This document shows positions 52,479 to 63,622 of a stretch of 64,000 nt of DNA, one piece after another. The stretch's first letter is position 1; the number at the start of each line of letters is the position of its first letter. The stretch lies in NCBI RefSeq assembly GCF_902806685.2, contig NC_048550.1, forward strand, positions 10,707,383-10,771,382, read 5' to 3'. The notes under the pieces are model-generated. The model worked only from the letters and a program-made list of their open reading frames with translations, had not been told where the DNA came from and did not search any database. Made by a program: the position numbers and the translations under genes. Source of the stretch: Maniola hyperantus (lineage: Eukaryota; Arthropoda; Insecta; Lepidoptera; Nymphalidae).

Positions 52479-52704
52479 TAATTTTAGAGTATTCGCATCC
52501 TCTTCTTACTAATTTAATATGAAAAGGACAGACGCAGTTTTAAATTTAATTTTAGATGGTAAAACCCGTGATTTTAGCGCACAGCGAGCCTACTGTTTAA
52601 ATTTGTAGCGTGCACTAAAATTTAGAGTTTTTAATTGTAAAGTTCATGTTCTGTCCCTTTTTAGCATTGTTAAAAAGAAAAGGATGCAGATACTCTAAAT
52701 TTAG
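52479..52704. mobile_element. MITE with about 50-bp inverted ends
   Basis: TTTTAGAGTATTCGCATCCT and AAAAGGACAGA at the left; TCTGTCCCTTTTTAGC and AGGATGCAGATACTCTAAAT at the right. A second internal pair is AAATTTAATTTTAGATGG / ACTAAAATTTAGAG. Confidence 0.7.
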
Positions 52705-52749
52705 TTTAGAGAAAGACAACGGAATCATATCGCACGTACTTATTAGTTT

Positions 52750-52855
52750 TCAGAGTTACGTGCGTTTTAAGCACACTGTAAATATCACTTGCTTTAACTT
52801 GTGAAGGAAAACATCGTGAGAAATTCTGCAAGCCTGAGAATTTTCCTTGATACGA
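52750..52855 (+). mobile_element. tRNA-headed SINE (family C), internal fragment
   Basis: AGAGTTACGTGCGTTTTAAG through GAAAACATCGTGAGAAATTC; both ends missing. Confidence 0.55.
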
Positions 52856-53152
52856 CTATAAAGAAGAACGACATAAATCATCCATTACAATTTTTTTAAT
52901 TGCTTTATTTTTCTTAATTTGCTTCATAATACAAACACATTATTCTAAGGCAAACACATAATCGGTTTAAATATCAAATTTCATCTTATTTACTAAGCCT
53001 CAAAGGTTATCTGATCTCTACCCTTTAAAACTTTTTGCTACCGAGTAATATAAAAGTAAGGCAATTTACATCGTAAAAGGTCTCGTAAAATATTAAATTT
53101 TAAAGATTTTTTCTGTACTTTGACCCAGGCTATTTCAATATATTATCTACCT

Positions 53153-53475
53153 TTTTAGGGTTCTGTACCTCAAAAGGAAAAACGGAACCCGTATAGGATC
53201 ACTTTGTTGTCTGTCTGTCTGTCTGTCATAAAAGTTAGGTAGGTAGGTCTTAAAGTAGACATAAGGGGAAAAATCTGATGGCCGTGAATGTGTTCACAAA
53301 AAATAAACTAAAATGTGTTTTAAACAAATAATTATTATTTTCAACTTTTAAAGTAAGATTACTATACCAAGTGGGATATCATATGAAAAGGCTTTACCTG
53401 CACATTCTAAAACAGATTTTTATTTATTTTTATTCATAATAGTTTTTCATTTATCGTGCAAAAAAATTAAATAGA
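53153..53475 (+). mobile_element. Interspersed repeat family D
   Basis: TTTAGGGTTCTGTACCTCAA to CATTTATCGTGCAAAAAAAT; it lacks the final CTCGCACTTGGCC end. Confidence 0.7.
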
Positions 53476-54245
53476 TTTTTACAAGATCTTTTTGAACCGT
53501 CAAAGGTCTGCCTGTTCGTAATGAATCTACAATATTTCATGAAAAATTCACATAGCATTCAAACGCCACTGCAAAGAGCATTCAAATCGCATCAATAATG
53601 CTTTATTCGAGCGAGAGTCATATTTCATAGTTTGAAATGTCTGATTGTTTTCACAGTTCAGAAATATGTTAGAATAGCATTTTATGGGATACAAGTGGAG
53701 TTATCATGAAATGAAATCGTGATAAACCGATAGAAAATCGAATAATTTCAAAACATTTGAAACAAGCATTGTAAACTTAGAATTAGAACGAACATACTTA
53801 CTAAATAAATAGTATGGGTTGCCTGCATAGAAGAGATCACTTTAGTGATAAGGTCGCCCTTTGTTAGGGTTCCGTAGCTGAATGGCAAAAAACGGAAGCC
53901 TCATAGATTCGTCATGTCTGTCTGTCTGTCTGTCCGTCCGTATGTCACAGCCACTTTTCTCCGAAACTATAAGAGCTATACTGTTGAAACTTGGTAAGAT
54001 GTAATCTGTGAACCGCATTAAGATTTTTACACAAAAATAGAAAAAAAACAATAAATTTTGGGGTCCCCATACTTAGAACTAAAACTCAAAAATTTTTTTT
54101 GGTGTATGCCACGAAGCAAGTAGGTATGTACCTATTGGTTAGAACTATGAACTCAAAAGCCAGTGAAATTTTCGAAGTTACCGAGTAAAAACGTGATACA
54201 TAATATCAACAGTCAAAATTATATTTAAGTATATGGAGAACTGCT
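53476..54245. other. Non-coding stretch
   Basis: A LINE 3' UTR scrap (GATCACTTTAGTGATAAGGT) at 53828-53872 abuts a family-D-like remnant (TTAGGGTTCCGTAGCTGAAT, to about 54060). No gene. Confidence 0.4.
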
Positions 54246-54249
54246 TACC

Positions 54250-54573
54250 TAAGCTATGAAAGCCTAGTGGTTAGGACCTCCGCCTTCTAGTCGGAGGTCG
54301 GAAGTTCGATCCCGGGCACGCACCTCTAACTTTTCGGAGCTATGTGCGTTTTAAGTAATTAAATGTCACTTGCTTTAACGGTGAAGGAAAACATCGTTAG
54401 GAAACCTGCATGCCTTAGAGTTCTCCATAATGTTCTCAAAGGTGTGTGAACTGTGAAGTCTGCCAATCCGCACATGGCCAGAGTGGTAGCCTGTGGCCAA
54501 AACCCTTCTTACTCTGAGAGGAGACCCGTGTTCTCTAATGAGCCGCGCGACGATGGGTCGATCATGATGATGA
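54250..54573 (+). mobile_element. tRNA-headed SINE (family C), full length
   Basis: TATGAAAGCCTAGTGGTTAG head and GGTCGATCATGATGATG end, with a small internal duplication (GTGTGTGAACTGTGAAGTCT). Confidence 0.8.
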
Positions 54574-54880
54574 TATGGAGAACAGGTAGAGTTTTTGAGT
54601 CCAGACCCGTAACAGTGGGATAGGGACCTTAAACATAAATGCTTTATAATAGAAGCGAATATGAAATAAGACCACATTTAAAATCGAGGTCTGGTCTGAA
54701 TTTAAAGTTAGAATTCACACAATATTCGTTATATCAAACGCTACGCTCCATTTCACGCGAGCTCCATCCGTCGAAATCTGTCACGCGAGCACTTTCCGTG
54801 AAGATACCTACCTACTCGTATGTACGAGTAATAATATAACTAATGGTCCAAGATCCCAGTGCCGCCAGACGTTCGTTATT

Positions 54881-55073
54881 TTCTAACGGTGCATCCACAC
54901 CGCAGTTATCTTTTGTGGATCAACATTGTGCAACACGGTAACATTAGTTAACAATGTGTGGTAGGTAACTTTTGTGGCAACATATATTAATAATAAATAA
55001 CTTTTTGTTGCCTGATGTTGTTGAGTAACGTAGCTCAACAAATGTTAATTCCGGTGTGGATGCACCGTAAGAA
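54881..55073. mobile_element. MITE, ACGGTGCATCCACACCG ends
   Basis: TTCTAACGGTGCATCCACAC at the left; GTGTGGATGCACCGTAAGAA at the right. The interior holds GTTGCCTGATGTTGTTGAGT. Confidence 0.8.
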
Positions 55074-55329
55074 ACAATGTGTAGGATACAAAAGTGATAG
55101 TGTGTACGCTACCTATACCTACGCATATTTGCTAGCTTATACCTCTTTCCAATTTAAAGATGTCAGCTGTTGCTAAAGGCACGAAGTCGGTTTTATAAAT
55201 ATTTTTCTAATAATAGATTGTGGAATTTATTTGCAGAAGGGTAAGGTATACTTAGGTATACCTACACATAACACACTGCCAGTTCATTTTGACACTGCAC
55301 CGCAGAATATCTCTACCCCGTCCTTTAGT

Positions 55330-55525
55330 TTGGCTTCCGTGGCCCCTGATAAAAATGAATCGCTGAATGTGTTGCTGATCGTAAATCTCGAGAAAAGCTG
55401 AACCGATTTCGCTAATTCTTTTTTTATAATATTCCTTGAAATACGAGGATGGTTCTTCGGAGAGAAAAAATTAAAAAATTAGAATCGACTGTTAGGCGGT
55501 ACGAAGTCCGCCGGGTCAGCTAGTA
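55330..55525 (-). mobile_element. Interspersed repeat, CCCCGGCGAACTTCGTACC type
   Basis: Reversed copy of the element at 57168-57370: TCAGGTACGAAGT-type core, here GGCGGTACGAAGTCCGCCGG, ending TCAGCTAGT. Confidence 0.65.
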
Positions 55526-56274
55526 TTGTATAATTATACTAACGTAACTGCGCTTCCTTTAATCACATCTTAAATAGTATAATAGAATGAAGTAGGTGTT
55601 TGATTATACATCGTAATATTATTCAATAATTCAGTCTAATATTATTGTTTCATATTTATGAAATGACTGAGGCTTATCGCGGCAGAGTAATGGGCAAAGT
55701 TGGAACAATTTCAGCGCGTCCTCTTAGCATTATTAGGATGTTGACTACGAACTTGAAATAATGTAGGTATTATGTTAAAAACTGGCTTGTCAGAGTACTA
55801 GTAGATAGTAAAGTGAATTTGCCTGTATTTCTACCGAGCATAATATTTGCAATTTGGTAAATGACTTAAAAAGTAATTATAGGGTGTAGTACAAATACGT
55901 AGGTACTCTATTTTCTACATCATTTACTTATAACATCATCAAGATTTTAATATTAGAAACTTGATGATGTCCGCGACTTCTCGCGTAAGTAGTTTCATTT
56001 CATTATCAACATAAAGAATGTTTAACAAGTCTACCAAGAAAAACCACGAAGGTTTATTAGATGAATTGTGTCATTCCGTCTACTTATCAATACATAATAG
56101 TGCTTCTATAAACAATTTACATAATTTACATAATTGTTTATAGAAGCATTTATTAATTACAATTTTTTTAATAAAATAGGATCTTAACTTATATTTAAAA
56201 TTAACTGTAGTTAATTCGGTCAGGCATAAGTATTTTTGCATTTTTCAAAAAAAAAAAAAACAATTAGCGATAAA

Positions 56275-56556
56275 TCCGCCTCCTATTTGGGTGGTCGGGG
56301 GTTCGATCCCAGGCAAGCACATCTAACTTTTCGGAGTTATGTGCGTTTTACACAATTAAATATCACTTTCTTTAACGGTGAAAGAAAACATGGTGAAGAA
56401 ACCTGCATGCCTGAGAGTTCTCTACAATGTTCTAAATGGTGTGTGAAGTCTATCAATTCGCACTTGTCCAGTATGGTGGATTATGATCTACACCCTTCCC
56501 ATTCTGAGAGGTGACCTGTGCTCAGTAGTGGCCCGGCGATGGGTTTATCATGATTA
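56275..56556 (+). mobile_element. tRNA-headed SINE (family C), A box lost
   Basis: Starts inside the head (GGGGTTCGATCCCAGGCAAG) and runs to GGTTTATCATGATTA. Confidence 0.7.
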
Positions 56557-56983
56557 TATTTTTGTCCCAAGTTTTGTGAGCAAAAGAAACGACAGATTAT
56601 TTTTTAAATCTCTTTAGAGTCCTCAATAAAGAGCAAAGGCCCTCATTTCGTTTTACTGGATTCCTAATTAAATTTCTGATGCTCTTGTCAGTAATGCTAT
56701 TGAGGTAAACCATTTCGGGTCGCTTCACATTGTAGAGGTCATCCTTAGGAGCAAAATTAATGGCCCGTGAACACTCGGATGCTATCGGGCGGGTATGAGG
56801 GCGTTACGACGTGTTAGGCGGTAGAAAAACTATATAAGGTTTCCCTGTTTATAATATATATAATATTTTTTTATTTGGTATCACGCAAGAAATATGAGCT
56901 TACCTACTAGATGATGGCCGCGCGGACTGTGCAGGGCATCCCCGCCCCGCTTGCCATCTCGACCTGTCGCGAACTGACACTGT

Positions 56984-57125
56984 ATCATCATCATCATCGT
57001 CGTCATCGGCAACCGATATATGTCCACTGCTAGACATAGGTCTCTTGTAGGGATTTCCCCTCGCCACGGTTTTGCGCCGCCCGAATCCAGCGGCTTCCTG
57101 CGGTTCGTTTGATTCTTCCTTCCGG
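56984..57125 (-). mobile_element. RTE-type LINE 3' end
   Basis: Reversed short copy: the (ATC)n end, then ATAGGTCTCTTGTAGGGATT and CGCCGCCCGAATCCAGCGGC. A half MITE F precedes it (56928-56985). Confidence 0.7.
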
Positions 57126-57167
57126 TAAGAACGTCACTTTTTGCTTAAGACATTATATAGATAACTA

Positions 57168-57370
57168 GCTGCCCCGGCGAACTTCGTACCGCCTAACAGT
57201 AGATTCTTTTTTTTTATAATTACAATTTTTTAATTTTTTCTCTCCGTAAGAACCATCCTCGTACTTCAAGGAATATTATAAAAAAGAATTAGCGAAATCG
57301 GTTCAGCTGTTCTCGAGATTTGCGATCAGCAACACATTTAGCGATTCATTTTTATATATAGAGAAGATAG
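57168..57370 (+). mobile_element. Interspersed repeat, CCCCGGCGAACTTCGTACC type
   Basis: CTAGCTGCCCCGGCGAACTT to ATTCATTTTTATATATAGAG. Sense copy of the family also at 55330-55525. Confidence 0.65.
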
Positions 57371-57519
57371 AGATAATGATACTTACACTTATTCTGTATT
57401 ACTAAATAAGTAGCATGTTTACAAGTGATAACCGGTGTACTAAGGTTAGCATAACTAATTTTTATCCTATTGTTGGTGTATTTATGGTGTAAATAGAACG
57501 ATAAAATATGAAGCTGGTA

Positions 57520-57660
57520 AGTTTGAAAGGGGCGTCTTAGCCTGCCAAACTATGTTTAATTATATTTTTATGTGTTTATCCTAGGTTAATAGGACATAAA
57601 CTATGAATATATTTTTGTTAATTATTAATAAAGTCTTTTTCAAACAAACAAACAAACAAA
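57520..57660 (+). repeat. Retroposon 3' end with (AAAC)n tail
   Basis: GTTTAATTATATTTTTATGT, then AATAAAGTC and CAAACAAACAAACAAAC; it looks like a processed LINE tail. Confidence 0.5.
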
Positions 57661-57892
57661 CTAAATAAGTACACCAAATCATAGTTGTTAGCGTGATAAT
57701 GTCATTGCAAACCCAAACCGACCGGAACTGGACGCTCAGATACACATTACGGTCATCGGACTAATTGGTGCGATCCAAATATCGAGTTTATGCCTACTAG
57801 ATACGTTCCACTAGAAAATTACACATTCTGCAATGACCATAGAGAGGTCATTTTCCTTTGAACTTAGGTAGGTATCTACTACCTACTGAGTC

Positions 57893-58052
57893 TAGCTGAT
57901 GCCCACGACTTCGTACGCGTGGATTTAGGTTTTAAAAATCCCGTGGGAACTCATTGATTGATTGGATAAAAAGTAGCCTATGTCCCTTTCCAGGTCTTAA
58001 ACAATACCCATGCAAAAAATCACGTCGATCCTTTGCTCCGTTACAACGTGAT
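57893..58052 (+). mobile_element. Family A repeat (variant), 3'-truncated
   Basis: AGCTGATGCCCACGACTTCG to TTGCTCCGTTACAACGTGAT. Confidence 0.65.
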
Positions 58053-58089
58053 TGATTTAGCCCAAAGAGGACGATGTCTAAATAATTGT

Positions 58090-58250
58090 CAAAGCCAGCA
58101 TTATAGAGAACTTTTAGGCATGCAGGTCTCTTACTCATCTTTAAGGAAGTGATATTTAACTAACTTAAAACATAGATAACTCCGTAATGCTCGGGATCAA
58201 ACCCCAGACGCCCGAATAGCAGACCCACGTACCACTACCCTAAAATTAAA
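58090..58250 (-). mobile_element. tRNA-headed SINE (family C), decayed
   Basis: TAGGCATGCAGGTCTCTTAC through GGGATCAAACCCCAGACGCC; heavily diverged. Confidence 0.5.
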
Positions 58251-58807
58251 AATGCACATATTGGTAAATAATGTTGCACTTACTCCCAACACAATATTTA
58301 CGCTTGAGGGGAAACAGTACAAAGCCTCCAACTTAAAAGGTAACATCTAATTCTGTCTCTACCTATACGTGCCCGAATTAATTAGCGTATAAAAATTCGT
58401 ATGCCTTTTCGTCCCACGTATAATTCGGAACACCGAAGTCAGAGGTGCGCGAAATCACAATTAACATACAAATGTCCACTCAACCCAACAGCCCCTTTTA
58501 GCGAAATTACAAAAGACCACCTAACGTGGACTTGTATAAGTAGCTGAGGACATAGACTAAATTATACACCACGAAACTACAGTAGTTTTGATGAGTCGGG
58601 GCCCTTTTTAGACGGCAGAGTTTCAGGTGAATTGGATACGACAGGTGATGTGTTTTGTTAACATGAGCATACTCTTTTGGGAGTACATTTGCTATTCTGT
58701 TTTTATTTTGGTAATTCGTACGACGTTTTTTGTTTTTCTATCTCATTTGTTTTATTTTACATGTAGGTAGCTGTAGTACGCGACAGGTCGAGATGGCAAT
58801 CGGGGTA

Positions 58808-58872
58808 TGATCTAGATTCTAGTGAATTGAGAATCTGGTAAACTACCAAATTCTCAATTCACTAGATTTGCA
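58808..58872. repeat. Short strong hairpin beside a half MITE F
   Basis: TCTAGTGAATTGAGAATCTG pairs with an ATTCTCAATTCACTAGA reverse copy around a loop of about 10 bp, starting directly after GGCAATCGGGGTATGA of MITE F. Further AGATTTGCAA repeats follow to 58905. Confidence 0.65.
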
Positions 58873-59109
58873 ATTCATCAGATTCTGAACTCAGCAGATT
58901 TGCAACCCACCTGCTGCGCGATTGCGGGAGAATGACAGCTACAATGGCACGATCGCAATCATCTCTGATTGGTTAATGCTCGCTCACTATTGGCTACAAT
59001 GCATTGTTGCAACAAGAATCGCACAAATTCAGCCAATCAGATCAATTGAGATTGTAATAATGATTGATGCAGGTTTTAGACAATCGCCCTACAGAAGTAC
59101 AATTAAATC

Positions 59110-59329
59110 TAAATATATAAAAGGAAACGGTGACTGACTGACTGACTGACTGACTAACTGACTGATCTATCAACGCACAGCTCTTACTGGACGGATCGTG
59201 CTGGGCATGCAGATAGCTATTATGACGTAGAGATCCGCTAAGAAAAGATTTTTGAAAATTCAACCCCTAAGGGGGGAAACAGGGATTTGAAATTTGTGAA
59301 GTCGAACGAAGTCGCGAGCATAAGCTAGT
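59110..59329 (-). mobile_element. Short interspersed repeat, family B
   Basis: Reversed copy with an expanded (GACT)n run (about 59131-59165). Confidence 0.7.
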
Positions 59330-61200
59330 ACAAAAATAAAACAAAATTTGTTACTTTGCAGAAGACAATAATATAATTATATTCGTGTCGAAGTTTCATT
59401 TGTCTTCGTCGAGAAGGCGGCCACAGTAAAAACGTTGATAGATGCGGCCCGCACATAAACACCTGCTTGAGGTTTTCCTTTTTTATATTCGCCCCTTATT
59501 TATTTTCCATTAGGCATCATTTATTAGGTCTCTGTACTACGCTTTTCCTTTTTTGAACACCGAACGTCTTAGTCTTACCACAAAAAATAAGAAAAGGTTT
59601 GATTTGAAATAAACACTCGTTCTTGCAAAGCTTGTTTAATTTTTTTCTTTTTTTTGTGACAGTGCCGTTTTTTTTATATTTTTCACATTTAGGTTTAAGT
59701 TTTAAAGTTTGTATTTCGCATTTCACTGATTTTTGAGGTCATTTACATTTATTTAATATTTTATTACAATGCATATTAATTATCTACATAATTTTTAAAT
59801 TACAATGTTTTTTTGGTATGTGTTTCCACTTACTAGTCGATATATTTTTAAAATTAAGTAGGAATATCAACATCGTACGAGTTTTAATGAAACTTCGATA
59901 CTCCTTCCAAGTTAGCCCGCTCCAATCTTTAACTGCATCACTTACCAGCAAGTGAGATCGCAGTCGAGGGCGGATTTTATCGGAATCAAATAAAATTAAA
60001 ACTTTTGCTCTAACTCCACACTAACACAACTACACAGCTAGATTGCAAGATATTTGACTGCATCACTTACCACCAAGTGAGATCGCAGTCGAGGGCTAAC
60101 TTTTATGACCAGAAGAGTCCATATTTAAATTTAAATTTACAACTATATAATTATACAAAAAACTTTTGATCTAATTCTAACACAACTACACAGCTAAAAT
60201 GCAAACGGATAACGTACAACGTGGTATCGATCTCAAATATCCTATCGCAAGCCTTCATTCCGTTGTAAACCCAACAAATCCCCCAGTAGATTGTTCTTCG
60301 GAGTTCGGACCTATTTCTGTCGCATCGTGATACCTTATTTCTGAAATGTATTAAATCAATTATCTATTTTCTATCTCGAATGTCGTACTTAGGTACCTAC
60401 TAAATTTTTAATCACGGACTCACAAATTTATCAACAAAACTTTGAGCCCGAACTTTGAAACTACTTATTTTTACGGAAACTTGAAAAACCACAAACAAGG
60501 ATACTTATACTATAAATTCGAAAATATACCCGTCTGGCTGCCTGTCTGTCCGTTACCTTTTCACGGCCTAACAGATTATGGCGAAAGGTACAGCGATAAC
60601 TTTGTGTCTCGGAGACGGACTTAAATTACTTTTATCCCCAAAATTCCACTGGATTTTTAAAAAAACCTAAATCCATGCGGAACCAGTCGCATCTTGTAAA
60701 CATAATAAAAAACAAATTTCTTTTGTATGGGAGTGCGCTTCGAATAAATTCCTCTTATATCCAGTGATTTGAGCAATGTAGTGATATAATATGTCAGTCA
60801 GTCAGTTTATTCTTTTACCTTTTACTTTTGTGCCTAATAATAATGATTTCAAGAAAAGAAAGATAAAAAGATAATAATATACATATTCTGTTTTTATGAG
60901 CAAGAGGCATCCATCAACGTTTCTCTGTAACTTGAGAGCATCCATCTTAAGTTTTAGGAAAATGGTAAAAATTATCTAAATTGTTATCGAAAGATATAAG
61001 AAGAAATAGTACTTAACATATTTGAAGAAAAAAAACTATTTTAATTATTAATTCTAAATATAAAAGGAAAAGGTGCCAGACTGACTGAAAAATTGCTATG
61101 CTGACAGACAGACAGGACACATCAGTAAATTTTTTATTATATGTAGTACAGAATCCTAAAAATTAAAACAAAACCAATGAAACGTGGTAATAATTAAGTA
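59330..61200. other. Non-coding stretch
   Basis: No gene. Two retroposon 3' end scraps (59936-59975 and 60060-60110, both CACTTACCACCAAGTGAGAT-like) and a decayed reversed family-A copy (about 60510-60695). The lysine-rich minus frame at 59517-59726 is low complexity. Confidence 0.4.
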
Positions 61201-61204
61201 CCTA

Positions 61205-61405
61205 CCTACCATGCTTTAACGGCCAAGGAAAACATCGTGGGAAAACTTCATGCCTGAGAGTTCTCTATAAAGTTCTTGAAGGTGTATAAAATCTGCCAAT
61301 CCACACTTGGCCAGCATGGTAGACTATGGCTAAATCCTCAATCTCAGAGGTGAACCGTGCTTAGTTGTAAGCCGGCGATGGGTTGATCATGATGATGATG
61401 ATGAC
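61205..61405 (+). mobile_element. tRNA-headed SINE (family C), tail
   Basis: AACATCGTGGGAAAACTTCA to GGTTGATCATGATGATGATG; head absent. A second tail-only copy lies at 61995-62155. Confidence 0.65.
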
Positions 61406-61994
61406 GATGATATAACAATATATTATATGTTTTACTACCATGTGGTTTTTCTATCAAATACGAATTCTATAAGCATATAATATACATTTATGTAGATAAA
61501 AAAAGATGGCAAACCTAACTCAAATCATAAATTATGTAAAGAGGATGACAAAATTCAATTTCTTCGTATCCTAAATCAGAAATAGGTCCTAAAGCTCCGC
61601 AAGTTGACTTTGTAGCCCAAACATAATTTACAACCGAACACCAATTTCATTTGTGCTACATTGTTGGGTAATAAACCGCTATTTTTCTTTGTTCCATACA
61701 GAAACTTTGTTTCGCCAAAGGTCGCATTCAAAAGTTATATTAAGTTTGCGATGTCAAAGGAGGGAAGGTGGCTCAGAAGCTATATTTCGACGCGCAACTA
61801 GTTTGAATAAATAACTTCAACTTCGGTATAGTTTGTATTAGATCGTTTGTCGTGAATAAACTCATCATGTACTACTATGCAATCGTAAATATCATTGATG
61901 TACTTACTATTTACTCGAATGCAAACATTACACCACGATGATCCGTGATCAGTCCGTGATAGTAATTTTTTTTTTATTGAAAATAATACAATTG

Positions 61995-62155
61995 CTTTTA
62001 TCGGCAAAGGAAAACATCGTAAGGAAACCTGCATGCCTGAGAGTTCTCCATAATGTTTTCAAAGGTGTGTGAAGTCTTAGCGTCATTTAGCCAGCGTGGT
62101 GGACTAAAGCCACACCCTTCTCATTTTGAGAGGAGAAGGATGATCATGATGATGA
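61995..62155 (+). mobile_element. tRNA-headed SINE (family C), tail
   Basis: TTATCGGCAAAGGAAAACAT through CCCTTCTCATTTTGAGAGGA to GATCATGATGATG. Confidence 0.65.
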
Positions 62156-62196
62156 ATAAATATAATTTTTCCCTGATTCCATTTACTACTCTTTTT

Positions 62197-62612
62197 AGGA
62201 TTCCGTACCTCAAAAGGAAAAACGGAACTTTTATATTATTTAACCCTCACTTTGTTGTCTGTCTGTCTGTCTGTCTGTCAAGAAACCTATAGGGTACTTC
62301 CCGTTGACCTAGAATCATGAAATTTGGCAGCAAGGTAGGTCTTATAGCAGACATGAAAGGAAAAATCTAAAAATCGAGAATTTGTAGTTATATCACAAAA
62401 AAAAATTAAAATGTGTTCATGAACAAATATTGCTATTTTCAACTTTCAAGGTATCATAATATGAAAGGGCTTTACTTGTATATTCTAAAACCGATTTTTA
62501 TTTATTTTTAGGCATAATACTTTTTGATTTATCGTACAAAATGTCGATAAAATACGATTGTATTGCGGAACCCTCAGTGCGCGAGTCTGACTCGCACTTG
62601 GCCGGCTTTTTA
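62197..62612 (+). mobile_element. Interspersed repeat family D, complete copy
   Basis: TTAGGATTCCGTACCTCAAA at the left, a (TGTC)n run, and GCGCGAGTCTGACTCGCACT plus TGGCCGGC at the right. Best full copy in the window; ends about 490 bp from the poly(A) signal of the K2P gene. Confidence 0.8.
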
Positions 62613-63095
62613 ACTTACTCTTTAAGTGTCGTCGAAACATACGTAATCCCGTGTCATGGAGTTTCTATCGTAGATGATCAAGTTTGATCCTTTTAGGCTC
62701 CTCGATTGTTGATGCAAAGCCGTTTTGTGAAACAACTTTAGAGCTGCTTCTGTGATGTGTATCTATATAACATAATATTATGTATTACCACAAAGTAATG
62801 ATTTTAAGCTTATTTCGTGGTTTAACTACATATTATGTTAATGTAGATAACGGCTACATACTACGATTAATTTGATGTTTTTATTTGTCGATATTTCAAC
62901 CCAATTGCACGGGTCGTGGTCACGACGGAACAGCTCGAACTTCATATCTCGCAGCACCGGAGTCCCGTCGTGACGACGACCCGTTCCCCATTACATTCAA
63001 TTAAGACTACGTCTTTAAATATAGGTACTATTGTTTATCTACCTTTACCCAACTGATTCTATTTTTTACGTTCCATGGCAACAACGTGATATCAA
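62613..63095. other. Flank downstream of the K2P gene
   Basis: A decayed relative of the 52348-52450 MITE at about 62830-62990 (GGGTCGTGGTCACGACGG, GTCGTGACGACGACCCG). No gene. Confidence 0.4.
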
Positions 63096-63123
63096 AATAA
63101 AAGAAAGTTACAATTCACACAAT

Positions 63124-63129
63124 TTTATT
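63124..63129 (-). terminator. Poly(A) signal of the K2P gene
   Basis: AATAAA on the minus strand, about 494 bp after the stop codon. It is the first such hexamer I find downstream of the stop in that orientation. Confidence 0.55.
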
Positions 63130-63297
63130 GTTTCATTACAGTTTCAGCCTTGCTTTTATAAATAAATTTTTACACTATTTACATCGCAAAACTCTTGCTT
63201 TAAGTACAAATTCCATAAAAACTTTCAAATTCACCATTTGACTTTCTTACACAGATATGAGAAAATAATATTTGTCTATACAATGATAACATGACAT

Positions 63298-63498
63298 AGT
63301 TCTTGCAATTCACGAAGGCGAGTGGCTCATACTTGTGTTTAAGTCGTACCGGTACAAGGTTGGTACACTGAATGTGTGCGTTTGCGAGCGCTTGCTCGCG
63401 ACTGATTGGTCCGAAATGCACGCACACTTACGCAATGACCGTGTATCCGACGTAACCACAAGTAAAGTCCACTCACCTTCGTGAATTGCAAGAACTGT
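63298..63498. mobile_element. MITE family H with 40-bp inverted ends
   Basis: AGTTCTTGCAATTCACGAAG at the left, CTTCGTGAATTGCAAGAACT at the right, pairing over about 40 bp with few mismatches. The interior has GCGTTTGCGAGCGCTTGCTC. A half copy lies in the channel gene at 5964-6097. Confidence 0.85.
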
Positions 63499-63622
63499 AC
63501 AAGTAATGATAAGAAGTACAGAGTGGATCCGGCAAGTATAGATCCTGAGTAACTCCTTACAACAACGATCATAACATCCTCAGATGATTATCTGTTGAGC
63601 TGCAATCGCTCTTCTCGTATTG

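Larger units (their letters stand above)
63100..63622 (-). other. Presumed 3' UTR of the K2P gene
   Basis: Stretch between the stop (63623-63625) and the AATAAA at 63124-63129. It contains the family-H MITE at 63298-63498, so the transcript should carry a long hairpin if this signal is used. Confidence 0.5.

Noticed and set aside
59517..59726. Lysine-rich 69-codon frame on the minus strand
   Set aside because: Low-complexity translation of T-rich DNA.
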